The notes: generated by a model from the sequence alone, not told the origin. A stretch of 64,000 bases of DNA from Curtobacterium luteum (GCF_014646995.1 NZ_BMOI01000002.1:186496-250495); one strand, 5' to 3'. Positions 1-8,799 are shown, counted from the first letter of the stretch. Translations and numbers: made by a program.

Positions 1-279
1 GTCCTGTCCACGTTCCTCGACGACCAGCCGGCGACGATGGCGACGACCTGGGCGGCCACCGGGCACCGGGTCGTCGCGGTGGACGTGCTCCCGACCCCGG
101 ACCTGCGCCGGGCCAGCAGACACGAGCGCCTCGCGTTCCGGTTGCTCGCACTCGAACGCGAGGACCGGCTCGCCGAGATGACCGCCACCGGTGTCGAGCG
201 CATCAGCTGGCAGCGCGACGACGGCAGCTCCCCGGCCGTGCAGCTCCGGCTCCTCAGCCGTCCGCGGCGGGCCGGGTGA
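1..279 (+). CDS. DUF58-family protein, C-terminal part (5' end outside window)
   Basis: The reading frame is open from base 1 and stops at 277-279, so about 92 C-terminal residues are visible. They contain an ATGHRVVAVDVLP stretch, then a basic helical segment and a beta-rich end. This resembles the end of the von Willebrand-like DUF58 proteins usually encoded after a MoxR-type AAA ATPase and before membrane or transglutaminase-like proteins. The next gene is a membrane protein starting inside this stop codon, which fits such an operon. In that family the protein is thought to work with the MoxR chaperone on cell-envelope targets. The family call rests on a short fragment and context; the coding status is secure. 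Confidence 0.6.
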   Translation, partial: VLSTFLDDQPATMATTWAATGHRVVAVDVLPTPDLRRASRHERLAFRLLALEREDRLAEMTATGVERISWQRDDGSSPAVQLRLLSRPRRAG

Positions 280-812
280 GCTTGCGTTCCCGAGCCGAGC
301 GGACGGGCGCGCCCGCGATCGGCCGCGCGGTCCCGGCGTGGACGATCGGTGCGCTCGGCCTGGTCGCGGGGATCCTCGGATCGGTCGTGGTCGTCGGGGC
401 GAGCGGCTGGCTCGTCGTCGCGGTCCTCCTGGCCGTGGCCGCCGCGGTCCTGCCCCGCGGGCCGTTCGCCGCCCTGTTGGTCGTGCAGCTCGCGATCGCC
501 GGGCTCGACGGGGCCGACGTCGCCGTGCTCGTCCTGGCGACGCACCTCGTCCTCGCGACGAGCCTGCTCTGGGCGTGGACGCCGCGCACCGCCCGGGTGC
601 AGCTCCGGGCCCTGCTGCCCGCAGCGATCCGGTTCGTCGCCGTGCAGGTCGCCGTGCAGGCGGTCGCGTTCGTCGTGGTCGCCCTGTTCGGCGACGCCGG
701 GCCGGTCGGTGGCGTCTGGCTGGCGGTCGCGGGGGCGGTGGCCCTGCTCGGGCTCGCGCTCGGCCTGGTCGTGCCGATGCTGCTCAGGACCGGGGAGGAC
801 ACGGGGCGCTGA
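276..812 (+). CDS. small integral membrane protein, DUF58 operon
   Basis: 178 residues with a short basic N-terminus followed by about five or six hydrophobic segments rich in Val, Ala and Leu, and a short polar tail. The GTG start at 276 overlaps the stop of the upstream DUF58-type gene (GTGA), so the two are translationally coupled and probably act together at the membrane. I do not recognise a named family. MoxR/DUF58 operons commonly carry such hydrophobic subunits. The stop lies within the first arm of a triple inverted repeat that probably ends the transcript. Confidence 0.75.
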   Translation: MSLRSRAERTGAPAIGRAVPAWTIGALGLVAGILGSVVVVGASGWLVVAVLLAVAAAVLPRGPFAALLVVQLAIAGLDGADVAVLVLATHLVLATSLLWAWTPRTARVQLRALLPAAIRFVAVQVAVQAVAFVVVALFGDAGPVGGVWLAVAGAVALLGLALGLVVPMLLRTGEDTGR

Positions 813-878
813 GCGCCCGGCACCGCACCAGCGGGGCGCTGAGCGCCCGGCACCGCACCAGCGGGGCGCTGAGCGCCC
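803..878. terminator. tandem triple hairpin between convergent genes
   Basis: The inverted repeat GGGCGCT-G-AGCGCCC occurs three times (about 803-818, 833-848, 863-878) because a 30-bp unit is repeated in tandem (811-840 and 841-870, with a third start). It begins inside the stop region of the upstream plus-strand gene and touches the stop codon of the minus-strand permease gene at 878. It probably acts as a bidirectional terminator. There is no U-tract, as is common in high-GC actinobacteria. Confidence 0.65.
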
Positions 879-1876
879 TACGCCCGGCGCCGCACCCGCG
901 GGTCCACGAACGCGTACACGACGTCGACGATCACGTTCGCGACGACGATGAGCAGCGCCGAGAACAGCGTGAAGCCGACGACCACCTGCAGGTCGAGCGT
1001 GTGCACCGCGTCGATGAGCAGCGCACCGAGGCCCTGCATCGAGAACACCTTCTCGGTGATGACCGCGCCGCCGAGGAGCGACCCGAGGTCGAGCCCGAAC
1101 AGCGTCACAACGGGCAGGATCGCCGTGCGGAGCCCGTGCCGCACCACGACCTGGCGTTCGCGCAGCCCCTTCGCGCGGGCGGTCCGGACGAAGTCCTGCG
1201 ACATCGACTCGAGCATCTCGCCCCGCGTGAGCCGGGCGTAGATCGCCGCGCTGATGAACGCGAGGACGCACCACGGCAGGATCAGGTGCGTGAACCAGCC
1301 GACCGGGTCGTCGGTGAACGCCACGTAGCCGCTCGTCGGCAGGATCCCCAGCACGAAGCCGAACAGCAGGATCGCCAGCAGGCCGACGAGGTACGACGGC
1401 GAGGAGACGCCGGCGACGGCCACGGTCATGACCGCGCGGTCCACGAACGTGCCGCGACGGAGGGCCGAGACCGTGCCGCCGACGACTCCGGCGACCAGCC
1501 ACAGCAGGGCGGCACCGACGGCGATCGACGCCGTGACGGGCAGGCGCGACACGATGAGGTTCGTGACACTGTCGTGCAGCTGGAACGAGTAGCCGAAGCA
1601 CGGGGCGGCGCAGTGGATCACCGAGGCGCCGCTGCCGAACGTCCGGCCGGTGAAGATGCCCGCGAGGTACGCGCCGAACTGCGCGAACCAGGGCTTGTCG
1701 GTGCCGAGGAACGCCTGCACCTCGCGGAGGCGGTCCGGCGTGCAGGGCTTGTCGCAGATCGCCCGCGCGGGGTTCGTCGGCAGGAGCACGAACAGGGCGT
1801 AGGTGATCGCCGCGACGACGAGCAGCACGACGACGGCGCCGAGGACACGGATCGCGATGAAGCGCAGGGTGGTCAC
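878..1876 (-). CDS. peptide-type ABC transporter permease (DppB/OppB family)
   Basis: 332 residues. An N-terminal membrane helix is followed by a long outer loop carrying two Cys pairs (CDKPC and CAAPC), then five further helices. The cytoplasmic coupling motif of importer permeases is visible in RTARAKGLRERQVVVRHGLRTA. This is the BPD_transp_1 fold of family-5 (di/oligopeptide, nickel or opine) importers. The GTG start at 1876 overlaps the stop of the DppC-like gene by 4 bp, and the gene is last in a four-gene operon (binding lipoprotein, fused ATPase, DppC, DppB). The substrate cannot be read from the permease. The Cys-rich outer loop is an unusual detail. Confidence 0.9.
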   Translation of the reverse strand: MTTLRFIAIRVLGAVVVLLVVAAITYALFVLLPTNPARAICDKPCTPDRLREVQAFLGTDKPWFAQFGAYLAGIFTGRTFGSGASVIHCAAPCFGYSFQLHDSVTNLIVSRLPVTASIAVGAALLWLVAGVVGGTVSALRRGTFVDRAVMTVAVAGVSSPSYLVGLLAILLFGFVLGILPTSGYVAFTDDPVGWFTHLILPWCVLAFISAAIYARLTRGEMLESMSQDFVRTARAKGLRERQVVVRHGLRTAILPVVTLFGLDLGSLLGGAVITEKVFSMQGLGALLIDAVHTLDLQVVVGFTLFSALLIVVANVIVDVVYAFVDPRVRRRA

Positions 1877-2811
1877 CGGGCACCTCCACGGGGGTCGAGG
1901 GCGTCGCGGAGCGCATCGCCGAGCACGTTGAACGCGAGGGTGATGAGGAACAGCGCGGCGCCGGGGAAGACGAGGTACATCGGGTCGGTCTGCACCCACC
2001 CGACCGCGTCGCCGATGCTGCGACCCCACGACGGCGTCGGCGGCGTGACGCCGACGGCGAGGAAGGAGAGCGCGGCCTCGGCGCCGATCATCGAGGGGAT
2101 CGAGATCGTCGCGTAGACGGTGATCGTCGCGGCGAGGTTCGGCAGCAGCTGCGTCCGGATGACGTGCCACCGTCCGGCACCCATGGCCGTGGAGGCCACG
2201 ACGTAGTTCCGGGTCACCAGCGAGAGCGTCTGGCCGCGGACGACCCGCGCGACGCTCGGCCAACCGAAGAACCCGATGACGAGGACGACGAGAACCGGCT
2301 TCGGGAACGACGTCGGCACGATCGCGGTCAGGGCGATCATGAACACGAGCGACGGGAACCCGAAGATGACGTCGACGATCCGGGACAGCACACGGTCGTA
2401 CCAGCCGCCGAAGAACCCGGTGGTCACGCCGACGAGCACGCCGATGACGATCGACAGTGCGGTCGCGGCGAGCCCGATGCCGAGCGAGGTCCGCGCGCCG
2501 TAGGTCACGATCGCGAAGAGGTCGCGGCCGGTGAGCGGTTCGACGCCGAACCAGTGCGTCCCGCTCACGCCGCCGAGGGCACCGCGGGGCGCTCCGAAGT
2601 CGTTGAGCGCGTCGATGTGGTACTTGTACGGGTCCTGTCCGCTGACGGACGCGATGAGCGGCGCCGCGATCGCGACCACCACGAACACGGCGATGACGAC
2701 GGCGGCGGCGACGGCCCAGCGGTCCTCCCGGACGCGGCGGACGACGGCACGGAACCCGGTGGTCCGACCGGCAGCCGCCGCGACGGGACGGTCGACGACG
2801 TTGGCGGTCAC
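1873..2811 (-). CDS. peptide-type ABC transporter permease (DppC/OppC family)
   Basis: 312 residues. It has a cytoplasmic N-terminus (about residues 1-30), a first membrane helix, the extracytoplasmic segment typical of the DppC type (containing GTHWFGVEPLTGRDLF) and five more helices. The coupling loop is in NYVVASTAMGAGRWHVIRTQ. It pairs with the DppB-like permease downstream to form the membrane pore. The GTG start at 2811 overlaps the ATPase stop (GTGA), and its own stop overlaps the next GTG start, so stoichiometric coupled translation is expected. Confidence 0.92.
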   Translation of the reverse strand: MTANVVDRPVAAAAGRTTGFRAVVRRVREDRWAVAAAVVIAVFVVVAIAAPLIASVSGQDPYKYHIDALNDFGAPRGALGGVSGTHWFGVEPLTGRDLFAIVTYGARTSLGIGLAATALSIVIGVLVGVTTGFFGGWYDRVLSRIVDVIFGFPSLVFMIALTAIVPTSFPKPVLVVLVIGFFGWPSVARVVRGQTLSLVTRNYVVASTAMGAGRWHVIRTQLLPNLAATITVYATISIPSMIGAEAALSFLAVGVTPPTPSWGRSIGDAVGWVQTDPMYLVFPGAALFLITLAFNVLGDALRDALDPRGGAR

Positions 2812-4550
2812 GAGGCCACCCCTTCCCACGCACGCCACGCCTCGCGCCGTTCGGCCTGTCGCACGGGGTCGGCGACGGGCGCGGCCGCGAGGAGCATGCG
2901 CGTGTAGTCCTGCTGCGGGTCGTCGAGCACGGCCTCGGTGCGGCCGCGCTCGACGATGCGGCCGTCGTTGAGCACGACGACCTCGTCGGCGAGCTGGCGG
3001 ACGACGGCGAGGTCGTGGCTGACGAGCAGCATCCCGAACCCGAACTCGTCCTGCAGCGTGGCGAGCAGCTCGAGCACGGCCGCCTGCACCGTCACGTCGA
3101 GCGCGCTCGTCGGTTCGTCGGCGATCAGGACCGCGGGGCGCAGCGCGAGCGCCCGGGCGACCGCGACGCGCTGCCGCTGACCGCCGGACAGCTGGTGCGG
3201 GAAGCGACCGGCCCACGACGGGTCGAGCTGCACGGCGCGGAGGAGTTCCTCGACACGTGCGCGTCGGTCCTCGGCGGACCGCGGGTCGTGCACGAGGAGC
3301 GGCTCCGCGATGCTCCACCCGATGGTCTGCCTCGGGTTGAGCGAGGACGCCGGGTCCTGGAAGACGATGCCGACGCGGCTCCGGAGCTCCCGCAGGCGCC
3401 TCCCCCGGGCGGTCCGGAGGTCGCTGCCGTCCACCTCGACGCTGCCCGCGACCACCGGGACGAGGCCGGCCAGGGCGCGACCGATGGTCGACTTGCCGGA
3501 GCCGGACTCCCCGACGAGGCCGAGGGTGCTGCCGGCGTGCAGTTCGAGGTCGATGCCGGCGACCGTCGGGTCGCCGCGTCGCGCGTAGCGCACGGCGACG
3601 TCGCGCAGCTGCGCGACCAGCGGACGGGAGGCGCGACTCGTCTCGGCGAGACTCGCTTCCGCCGGCCTGAGACTCGCGTCTGACGACACGGCTCGGGTCC
3701 CGGGGGCCGCGTCCTGTCGTCCAGGCCGAGTCTCGGGGTCCGCAGCCGGCGTGGCGGACGCGGGGCGGGCCTCCAGGGCGGGAACCGCGGCGAGGAGCTC
3801 ACGCGTGTAGTCCGCCTGCGGGTGCGCGAAGACGTCGGCGACGCTCCCGCGTTCGACCGGGTCCCCGCGGCGCATGACGAGGACCTCGTCCGCGACGTCC
3901 GCGACCACGCCCATGTCGTGCGTGATGAGCAGGACGGCGAGGGACCGCTCGCGGCCGAGCGTCCGGAGCAGGTCGAGGATGCCGGCCTGCACGGTGACGT
4001 CGAGCGCCGTGGTGGGTTCGTCCGCGATGAGCGCCACCGGGTCGCCCGCCAGCGACATCGCGATCATGGCGCGCTGCAGCTGACCGCCGGAGAGCTCGTG
4101 CGGGTAGGCCTTCCGGATCCGCTCCGGGTCGCGCAGGCCCGCGGACCGCAGCAGGTCGTCGATGCGTGCCGAGACGCCGGCGCGGTCGAGACCGGCGGGG
4201 TGCGCCCGCACCGCCTCGGCGATCTGGGTGCCGATCGTCAGGACGGGCGTGAAGGAGTTCATCGGCTCCTGGAACACCACGCCGATGCCGGCGCCGCGGA
4301 CCGCACGGAGCCGCTCGGCGTCCGCACCGATCAGTTGCTCGCCGCGGAAGCGGGCACTCCCGGAGACGCGGGCCTCGGGAGGGAGCAGGCCGAGCAGGCT
4401 CATGGCCGACACCGACTTGCCCGACCCGGACTCCCCCACGAGGGCGAGCACCCGGCCGGGCGTCAGCGAGAACGAGACGTCACGGACGACGGGCTCCGCG
4501 TCGCCGAACGCGACGTGGAGCCCCTCGACCTCGAGCAGCGGTTCGGTCAC
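2808..4550 (-). CDS. fused double ATPase of peptide-type ABC transporter (DppD-DppF fusion)
   Basis: 580 residues holding two complete nucleotide-binding domains. Domain 1 (about residues 4-255) has Walker A GESGSGKS, signature LSGGQLQR and Walker B ALIADEPTTAL. Domain 2 (about residues 313-565) has GESGSGKST, LSGGQRQR and VLIADEPTSAL. They correspond to separate DppD and DppF proteins in most bacteria, and fusion is fairly common in actinobacteria. The domains are joined by a Pro/Ala/Ser/Arg-rich linker of about 55 residues whose DNA contains sequences shared with intergenic palindromes elsewhere in the window. The GTG start overlaps the lipoprotein stop by 4 bp. It powers import by the two permeases encoded downstream. 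Confidence 0.93.
   Translation of the reverse strand: MTEPLLEVEGLHVAFGDAEPVVRDVSFSLTPGRVLALVGESGSGKSVSAMSLLGLLPPEARVSGSARFRGEQLIGADAERLRAVRGAGIGVVFQEPMNSFTPVLTIGTQIAEAVRAHPAGLDRAGVSARIDDLLRSAGLRDPERIRKAYPHELSGGQLQRAMIAMSLAGDPVALIADEPTTALDVTVQAGILDLLRTLGRERSLAVLLITHDMGVVADVADEVLVMRRGDPVERGSVADVFAHPQADYTRELLAAVPALEARPASATPAADPETRPGRQDAAPGTRAVSSDASLRPAEASLAETSRASRPLVAQLRDVAVRYARRGDPTVAGIDLELHAGSTLGLVGESGSGKSTIGRALAGLVPVVAGSVEVDGSDLRTARGRRLRELRSRVGIVFQDPASSLNPRQTIGWSIAEPLLVHDPRSAEDRRARVEELLRAVQLDPSWAGRFPHQLSGGQRQRVAVARALALRPAVLIADEPTSALDVTVQAAVLELLATLQDEFGFGMLLVSHDLAVVRQLADEVVVLNDGRIVERGRTEAVLDDPQQDYTRMLLAAAPVADPVRQAERREAWRAWEGVAS
3622..3779. repeat. intergenic-repeat sequences inside the ATPase linker
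   Basis: Within the linker-coding DNA, GGACGGGAGGCGCG (3622-3635) matches the arm of the hairpin family at 18047 and 35091. GCCGAGTCTCGGGGTC (3725-3740) is identical over 16 bases to 20954-20969. The minus-strand stretch GAGACTCGGCCTGGACGACA resembles the arm of the 20876-20943 hairpin. GGGCCTCCAGGGC (near 3766) resembles the opposite arm type. Conserved ATPase sequence lies on both sides. Confidence 0.6.
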
Positions 4551-6211
4551 TGCTTGAGCGAGACCTTGAGGTAGTTCGGGTACGCCGGGAAGTCCGCGAT
4601 GCGGAAGTTCTCGACGTTCGAGCCGGCCAGGAAGGACTGCTTCGCGTAGATCAGGGGGACGACGGGCGCGTCCTCCATGATCTTCTCGTCGGCCTGGGCC
4701 CAGAGCTTCTCGGCGTCGGACCGGTTGATCGTCCCGGTGGCCTGCTCGATGAGCGAGTCGACCTCCGCGTTCTTGTAGTGCGACACGTTGTAGCCGCCGC
4801 CACCGATCTGCGAGGAGTCGTAGAGCGGCTGGATGTTCGCGTTCGCGCTCGGGAAGTCCGGCTGCCAGCTGAACAGCACCAGGTCGTAGTCGTTGCCGTT
4901 GGTGGCGTCGGTGTAGAACGAGTCGGAGTCCTCGGGCTTCAGGGTGACCGTGATCCCGGCACGCTTCAGCCCGGCCTGCAGGGCCTGGGACTCGGCGAGC
5001 GACGACGAGTCGTTCTGGGTGAGGAGGGTCAGCTTGAGGTCCTCCGCTCCGGCGGCCTCGAGCATCGACTTCGCCTTGTCGACGTCGCCCGAGGCGGACG
5101 TCTTGTAGAGGTCGTAGTCCTTTCGGCCCTCGATGCCGGGCGTGATGAGCGTCGAGGCGTAGGTGCCGGCGAGGGCACCGCCCGCCGCGATCCGGTACGA
5201 CTTCTTGTCGACGGCGTACTGCAGGGCCTGGCGGACCTGCTTGTCGGCGAGCTTGCCCTTCTGGGTGTTGATCGCCATGTACTGGATCGGGCCGGCCTTC
5301 GACGTCGCGAGACGGTCCTGCGCCGACGGGTTCGAGCGCACCTGGTTCAGTTCCGCCGCGCCGAGGTAGGTGGCGCCGAAGGAGTCCTTCGCGTCACCGT
5401 TGTCGGCGATGAGGGTCTGCGTGACGGTCGACGGGTCCTGGCTCTCCTTGAAGACGACCTTCGACGGGCCGGCGGTGCGGACCGAGTCGGTCTTCGCGCT
5501 CCAGTACTTGTTGCGGACGAGCGTGATCTGCGAGCCCTGGGTGTTCGACTGCACCTGGTACGGGCCGCTCGCGACGGGCTTCGCGTCGTACTCGCCCGTG
5601 TTCGTGCCCTTGCCGTCCGGCACCGGGGCGAACGCGGGCATCGACACGAGCCACGGCCAGTCGCCGTAGGCCGCGTTGAGCTTGAAGACGATGGTCTTGT
5701 CGTCCGGCGTCTCGATGCTGTCGAGCGTCTTGCCGTCGAACGGACCCTTGTACGAGTCGCCGCCGACCAGGAGCGACTTGTGGTAGCTCAGGCCACCGGT
5801 GAGCGTCGGCGCGAACGAGCGCTCGATCCCCCACTTGATGTCCTTCGTGGTGATCGGGGTGCCGTCCTGGAACTTCAGCCCGTCCTTGAGGTGGTACGTC
5901 CACGTCTTGCCGCCGTCGCTCGAGTCGCCGGTGTTCGTGGCGAGGTCCGGGACGACCTTCGCGACCTTGCCGGGCTCGACGTCCCATGCGGTCAGTCGGC
6001 GGAGGACGAGGCCGAGCGTGGTGATGTTGAGGTTCTGGCTCGTCGCCGGGTCGAGGTGGACCGCGGTCGACGTCGTCAGGATGTTGAGCGTGCCGCCCTT
6101 GGAGGTGCCGCTGGCGTCGTCCGACGAACCGCCGCCCGAGCACGCGCTGAGCGCGAGTGCTGCTGCGACGGCGACCGCCGCGGTGGTGATCAGGCGCGTG
6201 GGGCGTCTCAT
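4547..6211 (-). CDS. peptide-type ABC transporter substrate-binding lipoprotein (SBP family 5)
   Basis: 554 residues. A lipoprotein signal peptide ends at a LSAC lipobox near residue 22, followed by a Gly/Ser linker and the large SBP_bac_5 fold (for example GGTLNILTTS, WTYHLKDGLKFQDGTPITTKD). It should sit on the outer face of the membrane and deliver di/oligopeptides or a related ligand to the permeases encoded downstream. The ATG at 6211 is chosen because GAGGAG precedes it at normal spacing and the signal peptide starts there; the frame is open further upstream but is not signal-like. The stop overlaps the ATPase start (GTGA). It is first gene of the operon. Confidence 0.93.
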   Translation of the reverse strand: MRRPTRLITTAAVAVAAALALSACSGGGSSDDASGTSKGGTLNILTTSTAVHLDPATSQNLNITTLGLVLRRLTAWDVEPGKVAKVVPDLATNTGDSSDGGKTWTYHLKDGLKFQDGTPITTKDIKWGIERSFAPTLTGGLSYHKSLLVGGDSYKGPFDGKTLDSIETPDDKTIVFKLNAAYGDWPWLVSMPAFAPVPDGKGTNTGEYDAKPVASGPYQVQSNTQGSQITLVRNKYWSAKTDSVRTAGPSKVVFKESQDPSTVTQTLIADNGDAKDSFGATYLGAAELNQVRSNPSAQDRLATSKAGPIQYMAINTQKGKLADKQVRQALQYAVDKKSYRIAAGGALAGTYASTLITPGIEGRKDYDLYKTSASGDVDKAKSMLEAAGAEDLKLTLLTQNDSSSLAESQALQAGLKRAGITVTLKPEDSDSFYTDATNGNDYDLVLFSWQPDFPSANANIQPLYDSSQIGGGGYNVSHYKNAEVDSLIEQATGTINRSDAEKLWAQADEKIMEDAPVVPLIYAKQSFLAGSNVENFRIADFPAYPNYLKVSLKQ

Positions 6212-6475
6212 GACGGTGGTGCTCCTCGTGGGGTGTGGGATGGCGGACGACTGCGGGGGCAGACGTGTCGCGGACGGCGCCCGGGGCACCGGCGGCGTCC
6301 ATCCTGGCACCGCGGGGCACGCCCGGCCCAATCTCGTCGCGCGGCGGACGTCGCACGACGTAACGGTCCAATCGTCGTGCTACGCCCGGGCATTCCCGAT
6401 GCGCGCACATCGATCCGGATCCCTTGCTGGTGCGCAGCGCGGCGCGGAGAGCGGCGCCGGGTCTCGGCTCGCCGG

Positions 6476-7366
6476 TCAGCGGTCGAACAACCCCCCGAGG
6501 AAGTCGCCGCCCAGGTTCGACGCCTGCTCGCCGAGCCCGGACACCTGCTCCCCCAGCCCGCTCGCCTGCTCCCCCAGCCCGCTCGCCTGCTCGCCCAGCC
6601 CCGCGGCCTGCTCCCCGAAGCCGCCGAGCAGCTGCTCCCCCTCGCCCACGAGCCCCTCGGCACCCTCGGCCAGCCCGAGGTCACCGAACCCCGCGGCGAT
6701 CCCCTCGAAGTCCACCCCGGAGCCGACGGCCTCCGCCAACACCGGCCCGGCCGCGGCACTCATGACCGCCGCACCCGCGACGGCGACCCCGAGCCCGCCG
6801 ATCGCCATCGCCCCGGCGCCGACCGCGGCACCGCCGGCGAACGCCCCGCCGCGACCGCCGAGGACCCGTCGGAGGAGTCCGGGCCGAGCGACCTCGCCAC
6901 GGGTGGCCGCACGCGCCAGCCCGGCCGCGGAGTCGTCACGCAGGTGCTCGTTCGGCGGGAGCTCGGAGTTCAGCCGGTTGCGGACCTCCTGACGCTGCGC
7001 CGGGGTGAGCCGGGCGAACGCGTCGTGGTGGACCTGCTCGAGGCGCTCGGGCGGGGCTGTGCGCAGCAGGTAGTCGTACTTCGCGATGGCCACCCGGTCG
7101 GCGTCGACCGGGCCGCGCTGCGCCGGAGACCCGCCGTCCGGCCGGCCCGGGTCGTGCTGCGGGTGGGTCTGCCGCGCAGGGGGCTGCTGACCCTGCCGGG
7201 TGCGGTCGTCCCCGGTGAGCTTGTCCGCCGCGGTCCGGACGACGTCGCGCCAGTCGGTCCCGCCCGCGGACGAGCCGCCGCTGGCAGCCCCGGACTGCCC
7301 GCGCTTCTGGAGCTGCTTGTCGATGACCTTCGAGGCCATCCCGAGGATGCGGTTGAGGTTCGCCAT
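6476..7366 (-). CDS. hypothetical protein with Gly-rich segment and GLGEQAS heptad repeats
   Basis: 296 residues, no recognised family. Order of parts: N-terminal helix (MANLNRILGMASKVIDKQLQ), a polar linker rich in Gln, Arg and Pro, a helical region with YDYLLRTAPPERLEQVHHDAFARLTPAQRQEVRNRL, a hydrophobic Gly/Ala segment (about residues 180-215) that could insert in a membrane, and a tail of about five heptads of the GLGEQAS type ending in GGLFDR. The middle part resembles proteins of actinobacteria whose Tyr/Leu motif precedes a short hydrophobic domain, but I cannot name it. ATG at 7366 is preceded by AAAGG. It lies downstream of the ara operon on the same strand, separated by about 160 bp. 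Confidence 0.75.
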   Translation of the reverse strand: MANLNRILGMASKVIDKQLQKRGQSGAASGGSSAGGTDWRDVVRTAADKLTGDDRTRQGQQPPARQTHPQHDPGRPDGGSPAQRGPVDADRVAIAKYDYLLRTAPPERLEQVHHDAFARLTPAQRQEVRNRLNSELPPNEHLRDDSAAGLARAATRGEVARPGLLRRVLGGRGGAFAGGAAVGAGAMAIGGLGVAVAGAAVMSAAAGPVLAEAVGSGVDFEGIAAGFGDLGLAEGAEGLVGEGEQLLGGFGEQAAGLGEQASGLGEQASGLGEQVSGLGEQASNLGGDFLGGLFDR

Positions 7367-7529
7367 GACCCAACCTTTGTGATCCCACATGTGAGCACTC
7401 AGCATCGCCCCGGTGTGCCGGCCGCTGAACCCGTGCGAGACCCCTGTGAGCGCCCGACTCCGTCCGCCGCCCCGCCCCGCGAACCCGCTCCCGACACCGG
7501 GGCCGACCCGCCGCTGGGAGCCGGAGCCC

Positions 7530-8795
7530 TCAGCTCAGGATGCGCGCGAGGAAGGCGTTCCGGAAGCGCCCGGTCGGGTCGAGGTCACGAGCGAGCGCCG
7601 CGAAGTCGCCGAGGCGGGGGTACGCCTCGTGCAGTCGCTCGGCGGTCGCCACCGACACCTTGCCCCAGTGCGGCCGCGGGTCGAAGGGGGCCAGGGTCTC
7701 CTCGATGCGGTGCACCGCCGCCTCGACCGCCTCGGGTTCGCGGCGGAAGGTGAAGTGGATGCCGACCGACTGCCGCTCGGACGACGGGGCGAGCCAGGCG
7801 GAGTCGGCGGCGACCGTCCGGACCTCGGCCGCGATGAGCAGGGGCGCGAACACGGATGCGAGGGGACGCAGGGCCTCGAGCGCGGCGATCGCGTGCGACG
7901 CGGGGATCACGTACTCGGCCTGGATCTCGGCACCGGTGGAGGGAGTGAACGACGATCGGAAGTGCGGCAGCCGCTCGGACCAGGGCCCGGGGACCCCGCC
8001 CTGCTCGGTGACGCCCGCGGTGTCGTTCTCGCCCGGGTGCACGGGGCCGTCGGCCGGCCGGGCGCCGAGCGCGACGAGGTCGACCTGCGGCGCGGGCTCG
8101 TCCGTGCGGTGCTTGACCCACACCTGCCGGGCTCCTCGGTCGTCGAACGACGTGAAGAGCGACACCGAGTACGCGTCCGACACCACCGCGTCGAAGTGCC
8201 CGAGCACGGCGTCCCACGGCAGGTCGAGGTGGACCGTGGTGGCGACCTCGAACGACGGCTCGATCGCGAGCTCCACCGTGGTCACGATGCCGAGCGCGCC
8301 GAGTGCCACGCGGTGTGCGTCGAGGGCGCCGTCCGGCGTCGAGGCGTCGACCCGCGCCGTGTCCCCGGACGCCCGGACGACCTCGAGGCCGACCACGGCC
8401 TGCGCGAGCGACGGGTTGCGGACGCCGGAGCCGTGCGTACCGGTGGCGACCGCCCCGGCCGTGGAGATGTGCGGCAGGGACGCGAGGTTCGCGAGTGCCC
8501 AGCCACGGGCCTCCAGGCCGGCCGCGACCTGTGCGTGCGTCATGCCGGCCGCGACCCGGACCACCCGTCGGTCGGTGTCGACGTCGAGCACGGGCGGCAG
8601 CCCGGCGAGCGTCAGCTGCGCCCCGTCGGTGTCGGCGATCCGGTTGAAGGAGTGCTTCGAGCCGAGCGCCGTCAGGCGCGGCGTCGCCGCGACGATGCGC
8701 TGGACCTCGTCGACGGAGGTCGGCGTCAGCAGTTCGGTCGCCCCGTAGGTGACGTTCCCTGCCCAGTTGGTGCGCATCGTCGCGGTCACGGTCAC
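7530..8795 (-). CDS. FAD-linked alditol oxidase-like protein
   Basis: 421 residues, the normal length of alditol/xylitol oxidases. The N-terminal FAD-binding (PCMH-type) domain shows TALGSKHSFNRIAD and the flavin-contact THGSG loop. The C-terminal substrate domain has the family's PHWGK motif near residue 380 and a terminal RFRNAFLARIL. Characterised relatives (AldO, XyoA) oxidise the terminal hydroxyl of sugar alcohols with O2, giving the aldose and H2O2; sugar-lactone oxidases share the fold. It starts 4 nt after the araA stop, so it is the fourth gene of the ara operon, suggesting L-arabinitol or another pentitol as substrate (inference). GTG at 8795 is assumed; GTG 8789 and ATG 8777 are alternatives. 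Confidence 0.85.
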   Translation of the reverse strand: MTVTATMRTNWAGNVTYGATELLTPTSVDEVQRIVAATPRLTALGSKHSFNRIADTDGAQLTLAGLPPVLDVDTDRRVVRVAAGMTHAQVAAGLEARGWALANLASLPHISTAGAVATGTHGSGVRNPSLAQAVVGLEVVRASGDTARVDASTPDGALDAHRVALGALGIVTTVELAIEPSFEVATTVHLDLPWDAVLGHFDAVVSDAYSVSLFTSFDDRGARQVWVKHRTDEPAPQVDLVALGARPADGPVHPGENDTAGVTEQGGVPGPWSERLPHFRSSFTPSTGAEIQAEYVIPASHAIAALEALRPLASVFAPLLIAAEVRTVAADSAWLAPSSERQSVGIHFTFRREPEAVEAAVHRIEETLAPFDPRPHWGKVSVATAERLHEAYPRLGDFAALARDLDPTGRFRNAFLARILS

Positions 8796-8799
8796 GAGC

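Noticed and set aside
1877..2833. N-terminal extension of the DppB-like gene to 651 residues
   Set aside because: The extra part is a shadow of the DppC-like gene; the GTG at 1876 with a 4-bp overlap matches the rest of the operon.
4778..7753. A 991-codon open frame on the plus strand across the binding lipoprotein and heptad-repeat genes
   Set aside because: It is antisense to two well-supported genes, has no recognisable domains and an Arg/Val/Asp-rich composition typical of antisense frames in high-GC DNA.
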